From Actinobacteria bacterium OV450 (lineage in GTDB: Bacteria; Actinomycetota; Actinomycetes; Streptomycetales; Streptomycetaceae), in contig LJCW01000370.1 of assembly GCA_001298555.1 (NCBI GenBank), forward strand, positions 1 through 32,456: a stretch of DNA of 32,456 bases. The letters are read 5' to 3'. The translations under genes were made by a program, and so were the position numbers. The notes under the pieces are model-generated. The model made no database searches and was not told where the DNA came from. It saw only the letters and a program-made list of their open reading frames with translations. Position 1 is the stretch's first letter. Each line of letters opens with the position of its first letter. This document shows, piece after piece, positions 1 to 7,807 of the stretch.

Positions 1-763
1 GGGCGCTGCGGATGACGCGCTGCTGGGAGGGCCCGTTGGGGGCGGTCATGGAGCTGGACGCGCCGTCCTGGTTGACGGCGGAGCCCTTGATGACGGCGAG
101 GACCCGGTGGCCGTTGCGGCGGGCGTCGGAGAGCCGTTCCAGGACGAGGACGCCGACGCCCTCGGAGCAGCCAGTGCCGTCGGCCGCCGAGGCGAACGGC
201 TTGCAGCGGCCGTCGGCGGCCATGCCGCGCTGGTGGCTGAAGTAGAGGAACATGTCCGGCTCGGTCATCACGGTGACGCCGCCGGCCAGGGCGAGTGTGG
301 ACTCGCCGGAGTTCAGGGACTGTGCGGCGAGGTGCAGGGCGACGAGGGACGAGGAGCAGGCCGTGTCGACGGTGACGGCCGGGCCCTCCAGACCGAGGCT
401 GAACGCGACGCGGCCGGTGACGAGGCTGCCGCCGGTGGTGGCCGCGGCTTCGGTGCCCAGCGCGTAGTCGTGGTACATCACGCCGCCGAAGACGCCGGTC
501 TTCGTGCCGCGGAGGGTGTGCGGGGCGATGCCCGCGTTCTCGATGGCCTCCCAGGACGTTTCCAGCAGCAGCCGCTGCTGGGGGTCGAGCGCCAGGGCCT
601 CGCGCGGGGAGATCCCGAACAGGGCCGCGTCGAAGTCGCCGGCGTCGTAGAGGAAGCCGCCCTCGCGGGTGATGGTCCGCCCGGGCTTGCCCGGCTCGGG
701 GTCGTACAGGGCGTCGGTGTTCCAGCCGCGGTCCTCGGGGAACGCGGAGACCCCGTCGCGGCC
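1..763. repeat. Left arm of 763-base inverted repeat (KS coding sequence)
   Basis: Base p here matches the complement of base 32457-p at the other end without any gap. I compared the whole arm line by line and found one mismatch, at 126 versus 32331. Similarity drops sharply past base 763, where codon-level differences appear. It lies inside KS coding sequence in both places, so it is a paralogous domain copy rather than a transposon or chromosome end. Confidence 0.95.
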
Positions 764-949
764 TTCGGCCACGAGCTGCCACAGCTCGTCGGGGGAGTTG
801 ACCCCACCCGGGTAGCGGCAGGCCATGCCCACGACCGCGATCGGTTCGCCCGACGACCTGCGCTCCGCCGCGGCGAGCCGTTTACGGGCTTCACGCAAGT
901 CGGTGGTCGCCCGGCGTAGATACCCGAGAAGCTTCTCCTCGTTGCTCAC
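1..949 (-). CDS. Type I modular PKS, N-terminal fragment (docking helix + KS), cut by window edge
   Basis: This is the 5' end of a modular polyketide synthase gene; the rest lies beyond base 1. I chose the GTG at 949 because an AGGAGGG ribosome site lies 8 to 14 bases upstream and the protein then opens as MSNEEKLLGYLRRATTDLRE, a typical coiled-coil N-terminal docking domain that receives the chain from another PKS protein. The KS begins near residue 35 (EPIAVVGMACRYPGG). The nucleophile is Cys198 in VDTACSSS, and the fragment ends before the first catalytic His motif. From about residue 62 onward the DNA is the inverted near-copy of the other window end. It therefore encodes an extension module downstream of another PKS protein. 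Its place in the assembly line and its other domains cannot be read here. Confidence 0.93.
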   Translation of the reverse strand, partial: MSNEEKLLGYLRRATTDLREARKRLAAAERRSSGEPIAVVGMACRYPGGVNSPDELWQLVAEGRDGVSAFPEDRGWNTDALYDPEPGKPGRTITREGGFLYDAGDFDAALFGISPREALALDPQQRLLLETSWEAIENAGIAPHTLRGTKTGVFGGVMYHDYALGTEAAATTGGSLVTGRVAFSLGLEGPAVTVDTACSSSLVALHLAAQSLNSGESTLALAGGVTVMTEPDMFLYFSHQRGMAADGRCKPFASAADGTGCSEGVGVLVLERLSDARRNGHRVLAVIKGSAVNQDGASSSMTAPNGPSQQRVIRSA

Positions 950-1233
950 CGAGCACACCCTCCTATGCCATTCGACGACGCCGGGCGAGATGAGTTTTCC
1001 GCGCACTCAGGGGCAGTAATTCCGATACTGCGCCGAGCCGGCACGTACGTTTCACAAACTCGCAGCGGACTGAGATCTCTCGAAAATTACTTCGGCGACG
1101 GGTGGTCCGCCCACCCCTGAGCGCGGCCGCGGGCCCCCTAGGATCACGACCGTCCCACCCCTCCCCGGTGGGGAGCGGCCCGAGTTGGGCCCCCGGCGCC
1201 GGCCGGACCCCTTGACGCCGGCAAGGGCATGCC

Positions 1234-1264
1234 AGGGGTCGGCTTAGGGGTGGTTAGGGGTGGC
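1234..1264 (+). promoter_or_regulatory. AGGGGT direct-repeat cluster, putative activator site (copy A)
   Basis: AGGGGT occurs three times, starting at 1234, 1246 and 1256. The last two form a tandem TTAGGGGTGG pair with a 10-base period, about one helical turn. The 21-base block 1244-1264 matches 18 of 21 bases of a minus-strand block at 13045-13065, upstream of the starter-unit operon. A duplicated direct repeat in two separate control regions of one cluster suggests the site of a pathway activator not encoded in this window. That role is inference. Confidence 0.4.
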
Positions 1265-1560
1265 TCCGGGGCAAATCGCTCCGTTAGCGTTCAGTGCGGA
1301 AACTCTGACGAGAGCCAGACGAATCGTCCACCGGAAATACGCTTGCTTTCAGGGATACAAAATGTCTTGCAAAGACCCGGCGTTAGCACTCCGTACCGGC
1401 GATCCGATTTCCGTGCCGGATCTCACTCATATCCGTTCCATCGAGCGCCTGGGGTACCGCACCCCACGGCGCTCACGCTGTCTTCCGCCGCTCCACGCAG
1501 GACCCGTTCCCGCTTCCACCGCTCGCGGCGCAACCCCCCACCCCACCCTCCACCCCCCAA

Positions 1561-1615
1561 CGAGTACGTGACACGCATGTGCGTACCTGATACGCTCTGC
1601 GTGCCGCGTACGCCG
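1561..1615. promoter_or_regulatory. Putative TetR operator before MFS gene
   Basis: The 55 bases just before the MFS start are rich in ACGCAT/GCGTAC half-sites: CGCATGTGCG at 1574-1583 is a perfect palindrome, and TGATACGC lies at 1588-1595. The complement of the latter, GCGTATCA, recurs at 5075-5082 in front of the TetR-type gene. Sharing between the regulator's own promoter and the exporter promoter is the usual pattern for a TetR repressor controlling itself and a pump. The exact operator is not resolved. Confidence 0.35.
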
Positions 1616-1635
1616 AGAGGATATGGACGATTGCC

Positions 1636-3267
1636 ATGACGGAACTGAAGCCCAAAGCAGGAACGAAGGAGTGGATCGGCCTAGGAGTGATCGTTCTGGT
1701 CACCCTGCTGGTCTCTGTCGATGTGTCCGTGCTGGGATTCGCGATCGCGCCACTGAGCGAGGACATCTCGCCCACCGCCTCGCAGCTGCTGTGGATCATG
1801 GACATCTACAGCTTCGTCCTGGCCGGCACCCTGGTCACCGTCGGCTGGCTCGGCGACCGCATCGGCCGTCGCAAGCTGCTGCTGATCGGTGCCGCCCTGT
1901 TCGGCGTGGCCTCGGCCCTCGCCGCCTTTTCCACCAGCCCTGAGATGCTCATCGCCTCGCGGGCGCTGCTCGGCCTGGCCGCGTCGACCCTGACGCCGAC
2001 GTCGCTGGCGCTGATCCGCAACATGTTCCACGACGCCAAGGAGCGCAAGACGGCCATCGCGGCCTGGGGTGGCACGCTCACCTCGGGTGCCGCCATCGGC
2101 CCCGTCGTCGGCGGTCTCCTGCTGAACAACTTCTGGTGGGGCTCGGTCTTCCTGATCAACACCCCGGTGATGGTCCTGGTCCTGCTCTCGGCCCCGTTCC
2201 TCCTCCCCGACTACCGCGACCCGAACCGCGGCAAGCTCGACCTGCTGAGCACCGCGCTCTCCCTGGCCGGCGTCATGACGCTGATCTACGGGTTCAAGGA
2301 GCTCGTCATCGAGGGCTACAGCCAGAGCGCCCTCATCTGGGCCGTGGCCGGCGCCGTCCTGATCGTCGCCTTCGTGATCCGCCAGAAGACGGCCGCCCAC
2401 CCGATGATCAACATCTCGCTGTTCCGCAGCGGCGGCTTCAGCGGCGCCGTCATCGTCAACCTGATGGTCGCCTTCGCCCTCATGGGCAGCAGCGTCCTGA
2501 CGAACCAGTACCTCCAGCTGGTGCTCGGCTACTCCGCGCTCAAGGCCTCGCTGTGGTCGCTGGCACCGATGCCCGCCATCGGTATTGCGGTCGCCCTCGC
2601 CGCCTCGCTCGGCCGCAAGGTCCGCCCCGCGGTCCTCATCGGCTCCGCCCTGGTCATCATGGCCGCCGGCTTCGGCGTCCTGACCATGGTCGAGGTGGAC
2701 TCCAGCATCGCGGTCATCCTCGTCGGCGTCGGCCTGCTGGCCGGCGGCATGGTCGCCGCCAAGACCCTGGCGGCCGAGATCGTGGTCACGTCCGCCCCGC
2801 CGGAGGAGGCCGGTTCCTCGGTCGCGACGTCCGAGACCTTCACCGAGTTCGGCATCGCCTTCGGCTTCGCCACGCTCGGCTCCATCGGCTCCCACATCTA
2901 CCGGGCCGACATGACCAAGGTCAGCCCCGACGGCGTCACGGGCGAGGCGCTCGACTCGCTGCGCAGCACCATCGGCGGTGCGGCCGACGTGGCCGCCCAC
3001 CAGTCGCAGCAGATCGGCGGCCAGATCATCGAGGCGAGCCGGGAGGCCTTCACCCACGGCCTGCAGGTGGCCACGCTCGCCGGCGCCGGCCTCATGCTCC
3101 TCACCGCCCTGATCGCCGCCCTCCTGCTCCGCAAGACCCCGATCGAGGCGGCTCTGCCCGGCTCGCTCGAGGCCGCCCAGTCGCAGGAGCCCCAGCACGT
3201 CCCGACCACCGCCGGTGCGGCTTCCACCCCCGCCGCCGCACCGCACTCTTCGGTCGCCTATCACTGA
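1636..3267 (+). CDS. MFS drug exporter, 14-helix DHA2 (EmrB/QacA-like) type
   Basis: This 543-residue protein is the usual size of proton-driven DHA2 efflux pumps. The first membrane helix (about residues 13-38) contains the VSVDVSVLGFAIAPL pattern. The MFS motif A loop GWLGDRIGRRK is at 70-80, and the antiporter motif C GAAIGPVVGG is at 151-160. Many further hydrophobic helices follow up to about residue 500, then a soluble Pro/Ala-rich tail. The ATG at 1636 is preceded by a weak GGA nine bases upstream and by GAGAGG about 15 bases upstream. Its place in the cluster with a TetR-type gene nearby suggests export of the cluster's product and self-protection. The actual substrate cannot be read from sequence. 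Confidence 0.93.
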   Translation: MTELKPKAGTKEWIGLGVIVLVTLLVSVDVSVLGFAIAPLSEDISPTASQLLWIMDIYSFVLAGTLVTVGWLGDRIGRRKLLLIGAALFGVASALAAFSTSPEMLIASRALLGLAASTLTPTSLALIRNMFHDAKERKTAIAAWGGTLTSGAAIGPVVGGLLLNNFWWGSVFLINTPVMVLVLLSAPFLLPDYRDPNRGKLDLLSTALSLAGVMTLIYGFKELVIEGYSQSALIWAVAGAVLIVAFVIRQKTAAHPMINISLFRSGGFSGAVIVNLMVAFALMGSSVLTNQYLQLVLGYSALKASLWSLAPMPAIGIAVALAASLGRKVRPAVLIGSALVIMAAGFGVLTMVEVDSSIAVILVGVGLLAGGMVAAKTLAAEIVVTSAPPEEAGSSVATSETFTEFGIAFGFATLGSIGSHIYRADMTKVSPDGVTGEALDSLRSTIGGAADVAAHQSQQIGGQIIEASREAFTHGLQVATLAGAGLMLLTALIAALLLRKTPIEAALPGSLEAAQSQEPQHVPTTAGAASTPAAAPHSSVAYH

Positions 3268-3300
3268 TCCGCGACAGGCCCGAAGGGCACGGGAAAGAAA

Positions 3301-3338
3301 CGTCCGCCCCGACCACCACCAGGTGGCCGGGGCGGACG
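3301..3338 (+). terminator. Rho-independent-type hairpin after MFS gene
   Basis: CGTCCGCCCCG (3301-3311) pairs perfectly with CGGGGCGGACG (3328-3338), and CCACC/GGTGG in the loop can extend the stem. It lies 33 bases after the MFS stop and is followed by CCTTTGC. There is no long T run, which is common for actinomycete terminators. Confidence 0.75.
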
Positions 3339-3690
3339 CCTTTGCGCCGCTTTCCCGTCGGCTACGACCCAGGGCACCGGCCCAGCCGGTTCAGGCCCCG
3401 GTCGCGGAGGTGGCGACCACCGCCGTCAGTCCGAGCGCGCCCCGCGCAGGCACCGTCAGAGCTGAAGCCCGGCCTCCAGGCACTCGGCGCCGGGACGGCC
3501 AGCGCGTTGCCCCACGGCGTGACGGTCTCCAGGCCCGGGGCGCCATGCCCCTCGCGACCGGCCCGGGCAGGCAGTGCACCGGCCGAGTGGCCAACAGACC
3601 TGATGTCACGGATTTGCGACACCGGGCCCCCAGCCCGAGCCCGAGCCGCCGGTACGTCGTTCCCATAGGAACACATACCGTAGGAGTCGC
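3339..3690. other. Gap without a supported gene; promoter of small membrane protein at its end
   Basis: No open frame here has a good start, ribosome site and protein-like composition together. A minus-strand frame ending at 3391 closes with a small hydrophobic Ala/Val-rich tail that could be the decayed end of a former gene, but this is weak. The final 80 bases must carry the promoter and the TAGGAG ribosome site (3681-3686) of the following gene. Confidence 0.4.
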
Positions 3691-4197
3691 ATGTCCCAGC
3701 AACACGCCCAGCCCACGCCGCCCCAGGGGCCACCTCCCAAGAAGGTGGGTGCCGGCAAGATCGTCGGATTCTCTTGCCTGGGCATCGTCGGCCTCGTCGT
3801 CATTTCAGCCGTCGCGGGGCTCGCGGGCAGCAGCGACCCCAAGAAGGAAGCGGCTCCGCCCGCTGCCGCCGGGGTCGGGGCACGGCCCACACCCGTCGCG
3901 AAAGCAGCCCCTCCGGGCGGCGCCGAGGGCGACGTCCAGATCAAGACGTGCGAAGTCGACTCAAGCCTGGGCTGGGCCAAGGCGGGCCTGACGATCACCA
4001 ACAGGTCGTCGAAGACCAGCAACTACATGGTCCAGGTCGAGTTCGTCGATGCATCCGGAACCCGGCTCGGCGACGCCCTCGCCGCGACCAACAACCTCGC
4101 CCCCGGCCAGAGCGCCCAGAACACCGCCCAGGGTCTCGACCAGATCAAGAGCAAGATCACGTGCAAGGTCACGAAGGTGACCCGCTACGCCTCCTGA
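3691..4197 (+). CDS. Small membrane-anchored protein of unknown function
   Basis: I do not recognise a characterised family. The 168-residue product starts with a short Pro/Gln-rich cytoplasmic stretch (1-22), then one hydrophobic helix (about 23-46, GKIVGFSCLGIVGLVVISAV). A low-complexity Ala/Pro linker (50-79) follows, then a globular extracellular domain (80-168). The domain contains two cysteines (CEVDSS and ITCKV) that could form a disulfide, and alternating beta-type segments such as AGLTITNRSS and YMVQVEFVD. This resembles the FxLYD-type or DUF4352-like beta-sandwich folds of exported Streptomyces proteins. The start is supported by TAGGAG four bases upstream. It is probably a cell-surface protein; nothing visible ties it to polyketide synthesis, so it may be a bystander gene. 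Confidence 0.85.
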   Translation: MSQQHAQPTPPQGPPPKKVGAGKIVGFSCLGIVGLVVISAVAGLAGSSDPKKEAAPPAAAGVGARPTPVAKAAPPGGAEGDVQIKTCEVDSSLGWAKAGLTITNRSSKTSNYMVQVEFVDASGTRLGDALAATNNLAPGQSAQNTAQGLDQIKSKITCKVTKVTRYAS

Positions 4198-4198
4198 A

Positions 4199-4240
4199 CA
4201 CGTGCGCCCCCGCCGCCTCTCGGCCGCGGGGGCGCACGTG
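4199..4240. terminator. Strong hairpin between convergent genes (bidirectional terminator)
   Basis: A perfect 15-base stem, CACGTGCGCCCCCGC at 4199-4213 with its complement at 4226-4240, starts two bases after the stop of the small membrane protein gene. It lies 48 bases beyond the end of the TetR-type gene on the other strand. Its position between two converging genes suggests it ends transcription from both sides. Confidence 0.85.
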
Positions 4241-4287
4241 CTCCCGTCGTGAACGCGATGCCTCCACCGGCACCGGCCGTGGCGGGG

Positions 4288-5052
4288 TCAGGCCAGGGGG
4301 TTGTCGCCCGTCTTTTTGCGGATCAGGACCTCGACGCCGTCGAGCACCCGCTCCAGGCCGAACGTGAAGTCGTCGTCCGTCTCCTGGAAGGTGCCGGCCT
4401 CGATCAGCTCGCGGACCGCGGGGAAGGTCTCGGCGTCGACGAACTTGTCCATCGCCCGGCCGTAGGCGGCCATCAGCTCCTCCTCGCTCTCGTCCTGGCT
4501 GGTCAGCGGCATGGACACCTGCGCGTTGTTGCGCACGTAGCCGACCATCAGCAGCATCACCGAGAGCTTCTCGTTCGGCGACAGCCCCGTGCGGCCGAGC
4601 GTGCGCAGCCCGCATTCGAGCCAGCTCATCTGGCCCGGCTCCAGCGGCGGCCCGCTGACCGGCACTTGGAGCATCCACGGGTGACGCCGGAAGATCTCCA
4701 GGAACGCGCGGGCCCACAGCTCCAGGCCGCCGCGCCAGTCCTTGTCGCTGCCTTCGAGCAGCGGCGGCTTGCCGTACGCCATGTCGACCATGAGCGAGTG
4801 GAGTTCGTCCTTGCTCGACACGTGCCGGTACAGGGACATCGTCGCGAAGTCGAGCCGCTCGGCCACCCTGGCCATCGAAAGGGAACCCAGTCCGAACTGG
4901 TCCGCGTACTCGATCGCCGCCGTGACGATGCGTGCCGCGCTCAGGCCGGCGCGCGCTCCGCGCTGTTCACGGCTGCGCAGCTCCCACAGCACGTCGATGC
5001 TGCCCGGCAGGCCGCTGCCCTCGTTGCTGGTCATGGAGCGTCCCGCCTTCAT
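4288..5052 (-). CDS. TetR/AcrR-family transcriptional regulator
   Basis: The 254-residue protein has an N-terminal helix-turn-helix domain. Residues about 38-88 include GLSAARIVTAAIEYADQFGL and the recognition helix region MARVAERLDFATMSLYRHV. A longer C-terminal ligand-binding domain of the tetracycline-repressor C-terminal (TetR_C_1-like) type follows. A roughly 35-residue extension precedes the DNA-binding domain. I chose the ATG at 5052 because GAGG lies four bases upstream; a second ATG at 5034 has a poorer ribosome site. It faces the MFS gene across the small membrane protein gene. A GCGTATCA element is shared by its own upstream region and the MFS promoter. The likely role is repression of the exporter, relieved by the polyketide or an intermediate. 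This is inferred, not shown. Confidence 0.9.
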   Translation of the reverse strand: MKAGRSMTSNEGSGLPGSIDVLWELRSREQRGARAGLSAARIVTAAIEYADQFGLGSLSMARVAERLDFATMSLYRHVSSKDELHSLMVDMAYGKPPLLEGSDKDWRGGLELWARAFLEIFRRHPWMLQVPVSGPPLEPGQMSWLECGLRTLGRTGLSPNEKLSVMLLMVGYVRNNAQVSMPLTSQDESEEELMAAYGRAMDKFVDAETFPAVRELIEAGTFQETDDDFTFGLERVLDGVEVLIRKKTGDNPLA

Positions 5053-5070
5053 TCGTCCTCTTCACGGATT

Positions 5071-5113
5071 CGATGCGTATCACGCACGCATAGCCGACAT
5101 GGTATGCGTCACC
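5071..5113. promoter_or_regulatory. tetR-type promoter/operator region
   Basis: Upstream of the regulator gene lie ATGCGT (5073-5078) and ACGCAT (5086-5091), an inverted pair with a 7-base spacer, and a further ATGCGT at 5104-5109. GCGTATCA (5075-5082) is also found, inverted, before the MFS gene. This arrangement fits an autoregulated TetR operator; the precise footprint is unknown. Confidence 0.35.
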
Positions 5114-5150
5114 AGGCCGTTTTCCCGCACCCCGGCCGGAATACGGGAAA

Positions 5151-5176
5151 GGCTCCCGCCGGATTCGGCGGGAGCC
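5151..5176 (-). terminator. Terminator of the starter-unit operon
   Basis: GGCTCCCGCCG (5151-5161) and CGGCGGGAGCC (5166-5176) form an 11-base perfect stem with a four-base loop, 20 bases past the stop of the last operon gene. Read on the minus strand, it is followed by TTTCCCG. Confidence 0.8.
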
Positions 5177-5196
5177 GGTGCCCGGACCGGGGCCGG

Positions 5197-5952
5197 TCAG
5201 CCCAGGTGCGCGCTGATCTCCCCCAGGACGGCACCCGCCTGGGAGTTGAGGTAGAAGTGGCCTCCGGGGTACGTGCGCAGCGCGTACGGGCCGGTGGTGT
5301 GCTGCTCCCAGGCACGCGCCTCCTCGGGCGTCACGTGCGGGTCGCTGTCGCCGGTCAGGACGAAGAGCGGGCAGGTCAGCTGCGGGCCGGGCGCGTACCG
5401 GTAGGTCTCGGCGGCCCGGTAGTCGGAGCGGATCGCCGGCAGGATCATGCGGACGATCTCCGGGTCGCCGAGCACCGCGGTGTCGGTGCCGGCGAGGCGG
5501 GTGATGTCCGCGAGCAGCCCGTCGTCGTCGCGCAGGTGCACCCGCTCGTCGCGCACGGTGGACGGGGCCCGTCGGCCGGAGGCGAACAGTCCGTGCAGGA
5601 CGATGCCCTCGGCCTCCAGCCGCCTGGCCACCTCGAACGCGAGGGTCGCGCCCATGCTGTGCCCGAAGAAGGTGACGGGCCGGTCGCACCAGGGCCGCAC
5701 CTCTTCGGCGAGGGCGTCCGCCAGGCCGGCGACGGAGTCGATGCAGGGCTCGTGCCGGCGGTCCTGGCGGCCCGGGTACTGGATCGCCAGGACGTCCACG
5801 CCCGGGGTCAGCGCGCGGGAGACGGGGAAGTAGAACGACGCCGAGCCGCCCGCGTGCGGGAAGCAGATCAGCCGGTGCGCGGCGTCCTGGCCGTCGGGGT
5901 GGAAGCGGCGCACCCACGCGCCGGTCTCCACGGGGGTCTGAATGGTGGTCAT
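5197..5952 (-). CDS. Type II thioesterase (editing), last gene of the starter-unit operon
   Basis: A 251-residue alpha/beta-hydrolase of the proofreading thioesterase family. It frees PKS carrier proteins from stalled or wrong acyl groups, such as those left by premature decarboxylation. The family entry motif is HRLICFPHAGGSAS (26-39). The nucleophile elbow GHSMG has Ser99, and the other triad residues fit Asp204 (TGDSDPHV) and His232 (GGHFYLN). The ATG at 5952 overlaps the stop of the glutamate mutase gene by four bases (ATGA), so the two are translationally coupled. It is a paralogue of the thioesterase at 12113-12943. Its coupling to starter-unit genes suggests it edits misloaded starter units, but that specificity is not visible in the sequence. 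Confidence 0.93.
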   Translation of the reverse strand: MTTIQTPVETGAWVRRFHPDGQDAAHRLICFPHAGGSASFYFPVSRALTPGVDVLAIQYPGRQDRRHEPCIDSVAGLADALAEEVRPWCDRPVTFFGHSMGATLAFEVARRLEAEGIVLHGLFASGRRAPSTVRDERVHLRDDDGLLADITRLAGTDTAVLGDPEIVRMILPAIRSDYRAAETYRYAPGPQLTCPLFVLTGDSDPHVTPEEARAWEQHTTGPYALRTYPGGHFYLNSQAGAVLGEISAHLG

Positions 5953-7316
5953 GCGGTGTACTCCTTCGTCCGTGGCCCGACCGCCGCCTGTCCGCGGATC
6001 AGCTCCGCGGTGACGGGATCGAGCTCGCGGGGACCTGCGTCGAACTTGCACCGGACATGGAAGAGGTCGTTCATCAGGTCGGCCGAGCCGATCTTCCGGG
6101 ACGGGCCGCGCTCCGCGATCCCGGCCAGCGGGAGCTTGCCGGTGTCGGCCCAGGCGAGGCGGCCGCGGGAGTCGATGTAGCTGCGCGCGCGGCCCGCGTT
6201 GTCCGGGTGCACGCAGTACGGGACGTCGAGGTAGCCGTGCCGGAACGCCTTGAGCAGGGCGCGCCCGAGGTCGTCGTCGAGGTTGAGGACGGCGTCCACC
6301 AGGGCGCGCGCCTCCTGGTAGGTCGGGGAGTCGAGGAAGACGTCGTCGGGTCCGCGGCCGGTGCGCAGCGCGGTCCGGCTGGCGTACTCGAGGGCCTGGA
6401 CGTTCTCCGCGATGGTCGGGATGCGGCGGGCCTCCGCGGCGGTCTTGACGATGAGGCGTTCCGCACCCGTGCTGACGGCGAGTTCGGCGGCGCTGGCGAG
6501 CAGTCCGTACGCACCGTGGTCGGTCTCGGGGTAGACACCCATGTAGGCGTAGATGACCACGTGCCAGTTGTCGACCGGCAACAGTTCGGCGCTGAGCCGG
6601 CGCAGCGCGGTGACCGCCTCCCGGTCCTGGACCGGGTCGGTCTGCTGCGCGTAGCTCATCGAGATCGAGCGCAGGCCGCGCTGGGCGAAGAACATCGCTT
6701 CGAGGAAGCTGATGGCGACGAGCTGGCTGGGCGGGCACAGCTGGCCCATCATGCAGCCGCCGAACGTCTCCAGGTGCGGCTCGATGCCGACGTCCTGCAT
6801 GCGGACGTACAGGTCGCAGCAGTCCTCCCAGTTGCGGATGGCGTCCGCGAGCGGGGTGCGCCCGTAGGGAAGGCAGTACGAGACCGGGCCGCCCTCGGTG
6901 GCGTTGAGGTCGAGGCGCATCATCGCCCGGAAGATGTCGATGGGCGTGGCCGAGCCGTGCCGGACCTGGACGGGGAACCCCGCGTCGCGGACGCCGCCGA
7001 GGACGGCGGCGGTGGTGGCCGCCGGATGGCTGACGACCGGGTAGCCGTTGAGGTCGATGCCGTCGCGCAGGGCGGTCTCGACGGCCTCCAGGTTGCCGAC
7101 GCGGGTGTAGCTGTCGAGCGTGAGGGTGCCGACGGTGGCGGCGTCGGCGGCCTTGGTGGCGACGAGCCCGGTGCGCATCCGGCCGGGGTCCCCGAAGCCC
7201 ATGCGGGGCTGGACGACGAGGCGGCCGTTGCCGCCCTCCCTGCGGACGAACTCCCCGAAGTCGACGGGGGCCGGGCCGGCGGGCCGCCCTTCGCGGACGG
7301 CGGCGAGTCCGCTCAT
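5949..7316 (-). CDS. Glutamate mutase (methylaspartate mutase) large subunit, MutE type
   Basis: This is the catalytic TIM-barrel subunit of adenosylcobalamin-dependent glutamate mutase, which rearranges L-glutamate to 3-methylaspartate. The 455-residue product is slightly shorter than the clostridial enzyme. Typical segments are VQPRMGFGDP, NGYPVVSHPAATTAAVL, VRHGSATPIDIFRAMM, HLETFGGCMMGQLCPP and SMSYAQQTDPVQD. The ATG at 7316 overlaps the stop of the small subunit gene by four bases, and the stop overlaps the next thioesterase start in the same way. The frame stays open to 7679, but that extension overlaps the small-subunit gene and is not coding. In a PKS cluster this enzyme is known from vicenistatin-type pathways, where 3-methylaspartate becomes the amine-bearing starter unit. 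No MutL-like gene is present here. Confidence 0.94.
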   Translation of the reverse strand: MSGLAAVREGRPAGPAPVDFGEFVRREGGNGRLVVQPRMGFGDPGRMRTGLVATKAADAATVGTLTLDSYTRVGNLEAVETALRDGIDLNGYPVVSHPAATTAAVLGGVRDAGFPVQVRHGSATPIDIFRAMMRLDLNATEGGPVSYCLPYGRTPLADAIRNWEDCCDLYVRMQDVGIEPHLETFGGCMMGQLCPPSQLVAISFLEAMFFAQRGLRSISMSYAQQTDPVQDREAVTALRRLSAELLPVDNWHVVIYAYMGVYPETDHGAYGLLASAAELAVSTGAERLIVKTAAEARRIPTIAENVQALEYASRTALRTGRGPDDVFLDSPTYQEARALVDAVLNLDDDLGRALLKAFRHGYLDVPYCVHPDNAGRARSYIDSRGRLAWADTGKLPLAGIAERGPSRKIGSADLMNDLFHVRCKFDAGPRELDPVTAELIRGQAAVGPRTKEYTA

Positions 7317-7807
7317 GCGGAGACCCGGGCGTGGTCCACCGCGCGCTGCGGTGCGGGCGGCAGCGTGGCGAGGAAGGCGTGGAACGCGGCGATCGGGTCC
7401 TGGCCGTCCTCGAACACGGCGTCGAAACCGGCGGCCATCAGCTCGGTGGTGCGGCTGGCGCCCTCGCCGCCGTCGGTGCCGAGCTTGCCGCCGATGACGA
7501 TCGGCGTGGCGGCCAGCGGGCCGCAGTCGCGGAGCCGGCCGATGACCCGCATCCCGTCCTGGTAGCCGTGCCCGTTGACGCTGCTGATCACGATCATCTC
7601 GGGATTGCGGTCGCGGCACTCGGAGACGAGCAGCTCGTCGGGGACGCAGGGGCCGAGGTTGACCACGTCGTACCCGCACTCCTCGATGAGGAGCTGGAGG
7701 AAGACGAGGTTCCAGGTGTGGGAGTCGGAGGCCAGGGTGGTGACGACCACGGTCCCCTTCGACCGTTCGACGAACGCCTCCGCGGTTCTCGCGGGCAGGT
7801 CACGCAT
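7313..7807 (-). CDS. Glutamate mutase cobalamin-binding small subunit, MutS type
   Basis: A 164-residue Rossmann-like B12-binding protein that pairs with the large subunit encoded directly downstream. The cobalamin motif DxHxxG reads DSHTWN (28-33): Asp28 and the base-on ligand His30 are kept, but the usual Gly is Asn33. The second motif SSVNGHG (75-81) and the third, IGGKLG (105-110), are present. Two adjacent ATGs (7810 and 7807) are possible; I prefer 7807 because the AGGAGG upstream then lies six rather than three bases away. The gene overlaps the end of the decarboxylase gene by 8 bases and the start of the large subunit gene by 4. The protein must bind cobalamin for 3-methylaspartate formation. 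Confidence 0.93.
   Translation of the reverse strand: MRDLPARTAEAFVERSKGTVVVTTLASDSHTWNLVFLQLLIEECGYDVVNLGPCVPDELLVSECRDRNPEMIVISSVNGHGYQDGMRVIGRLRDCGPLAATPIVIGGKLGTDGGEGASRTTELMAAGFDAVFEDGQDPIAAFHAFLATLPPAPQRAVDHARVSA

Larger units (their letters stand above)
950..1635. promoter_or_regulatory. Divergent control region between left PKS gene and MFS gene
   Basis: This 686-base stretch has no convincing gene; the open frames crossing it lack ribosome sites and family resemblance. It must hold the promoters of the left PKS gene (minus) and the MFS gene (plus). Visible structure includes an ACGTACGT palindrome at 1044-1051, a GAGATCTC palindrome near 1073-1080, a short CTCCCC/GGGGAG hairpin at 1161-1175, a run of AGGGGT direct repeats at 1234-1261, and an operator-like stretch before the MFS start. 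Parts of it, such as 1015-1095 and 1265-1375, are less GC-rich than the flanking genes, as expected for promoters. I could not assign -10/-35 boxes with confidence. Confidence 0.7.

Noticed and set aside
1681..3264. Minus-strand frame of about 527 codons opposite the MFS gene
   Set aside because: Protein is Gly/Asp/Arg/Gln-rich with no motif, while the plus strand encodes a clear transporter.
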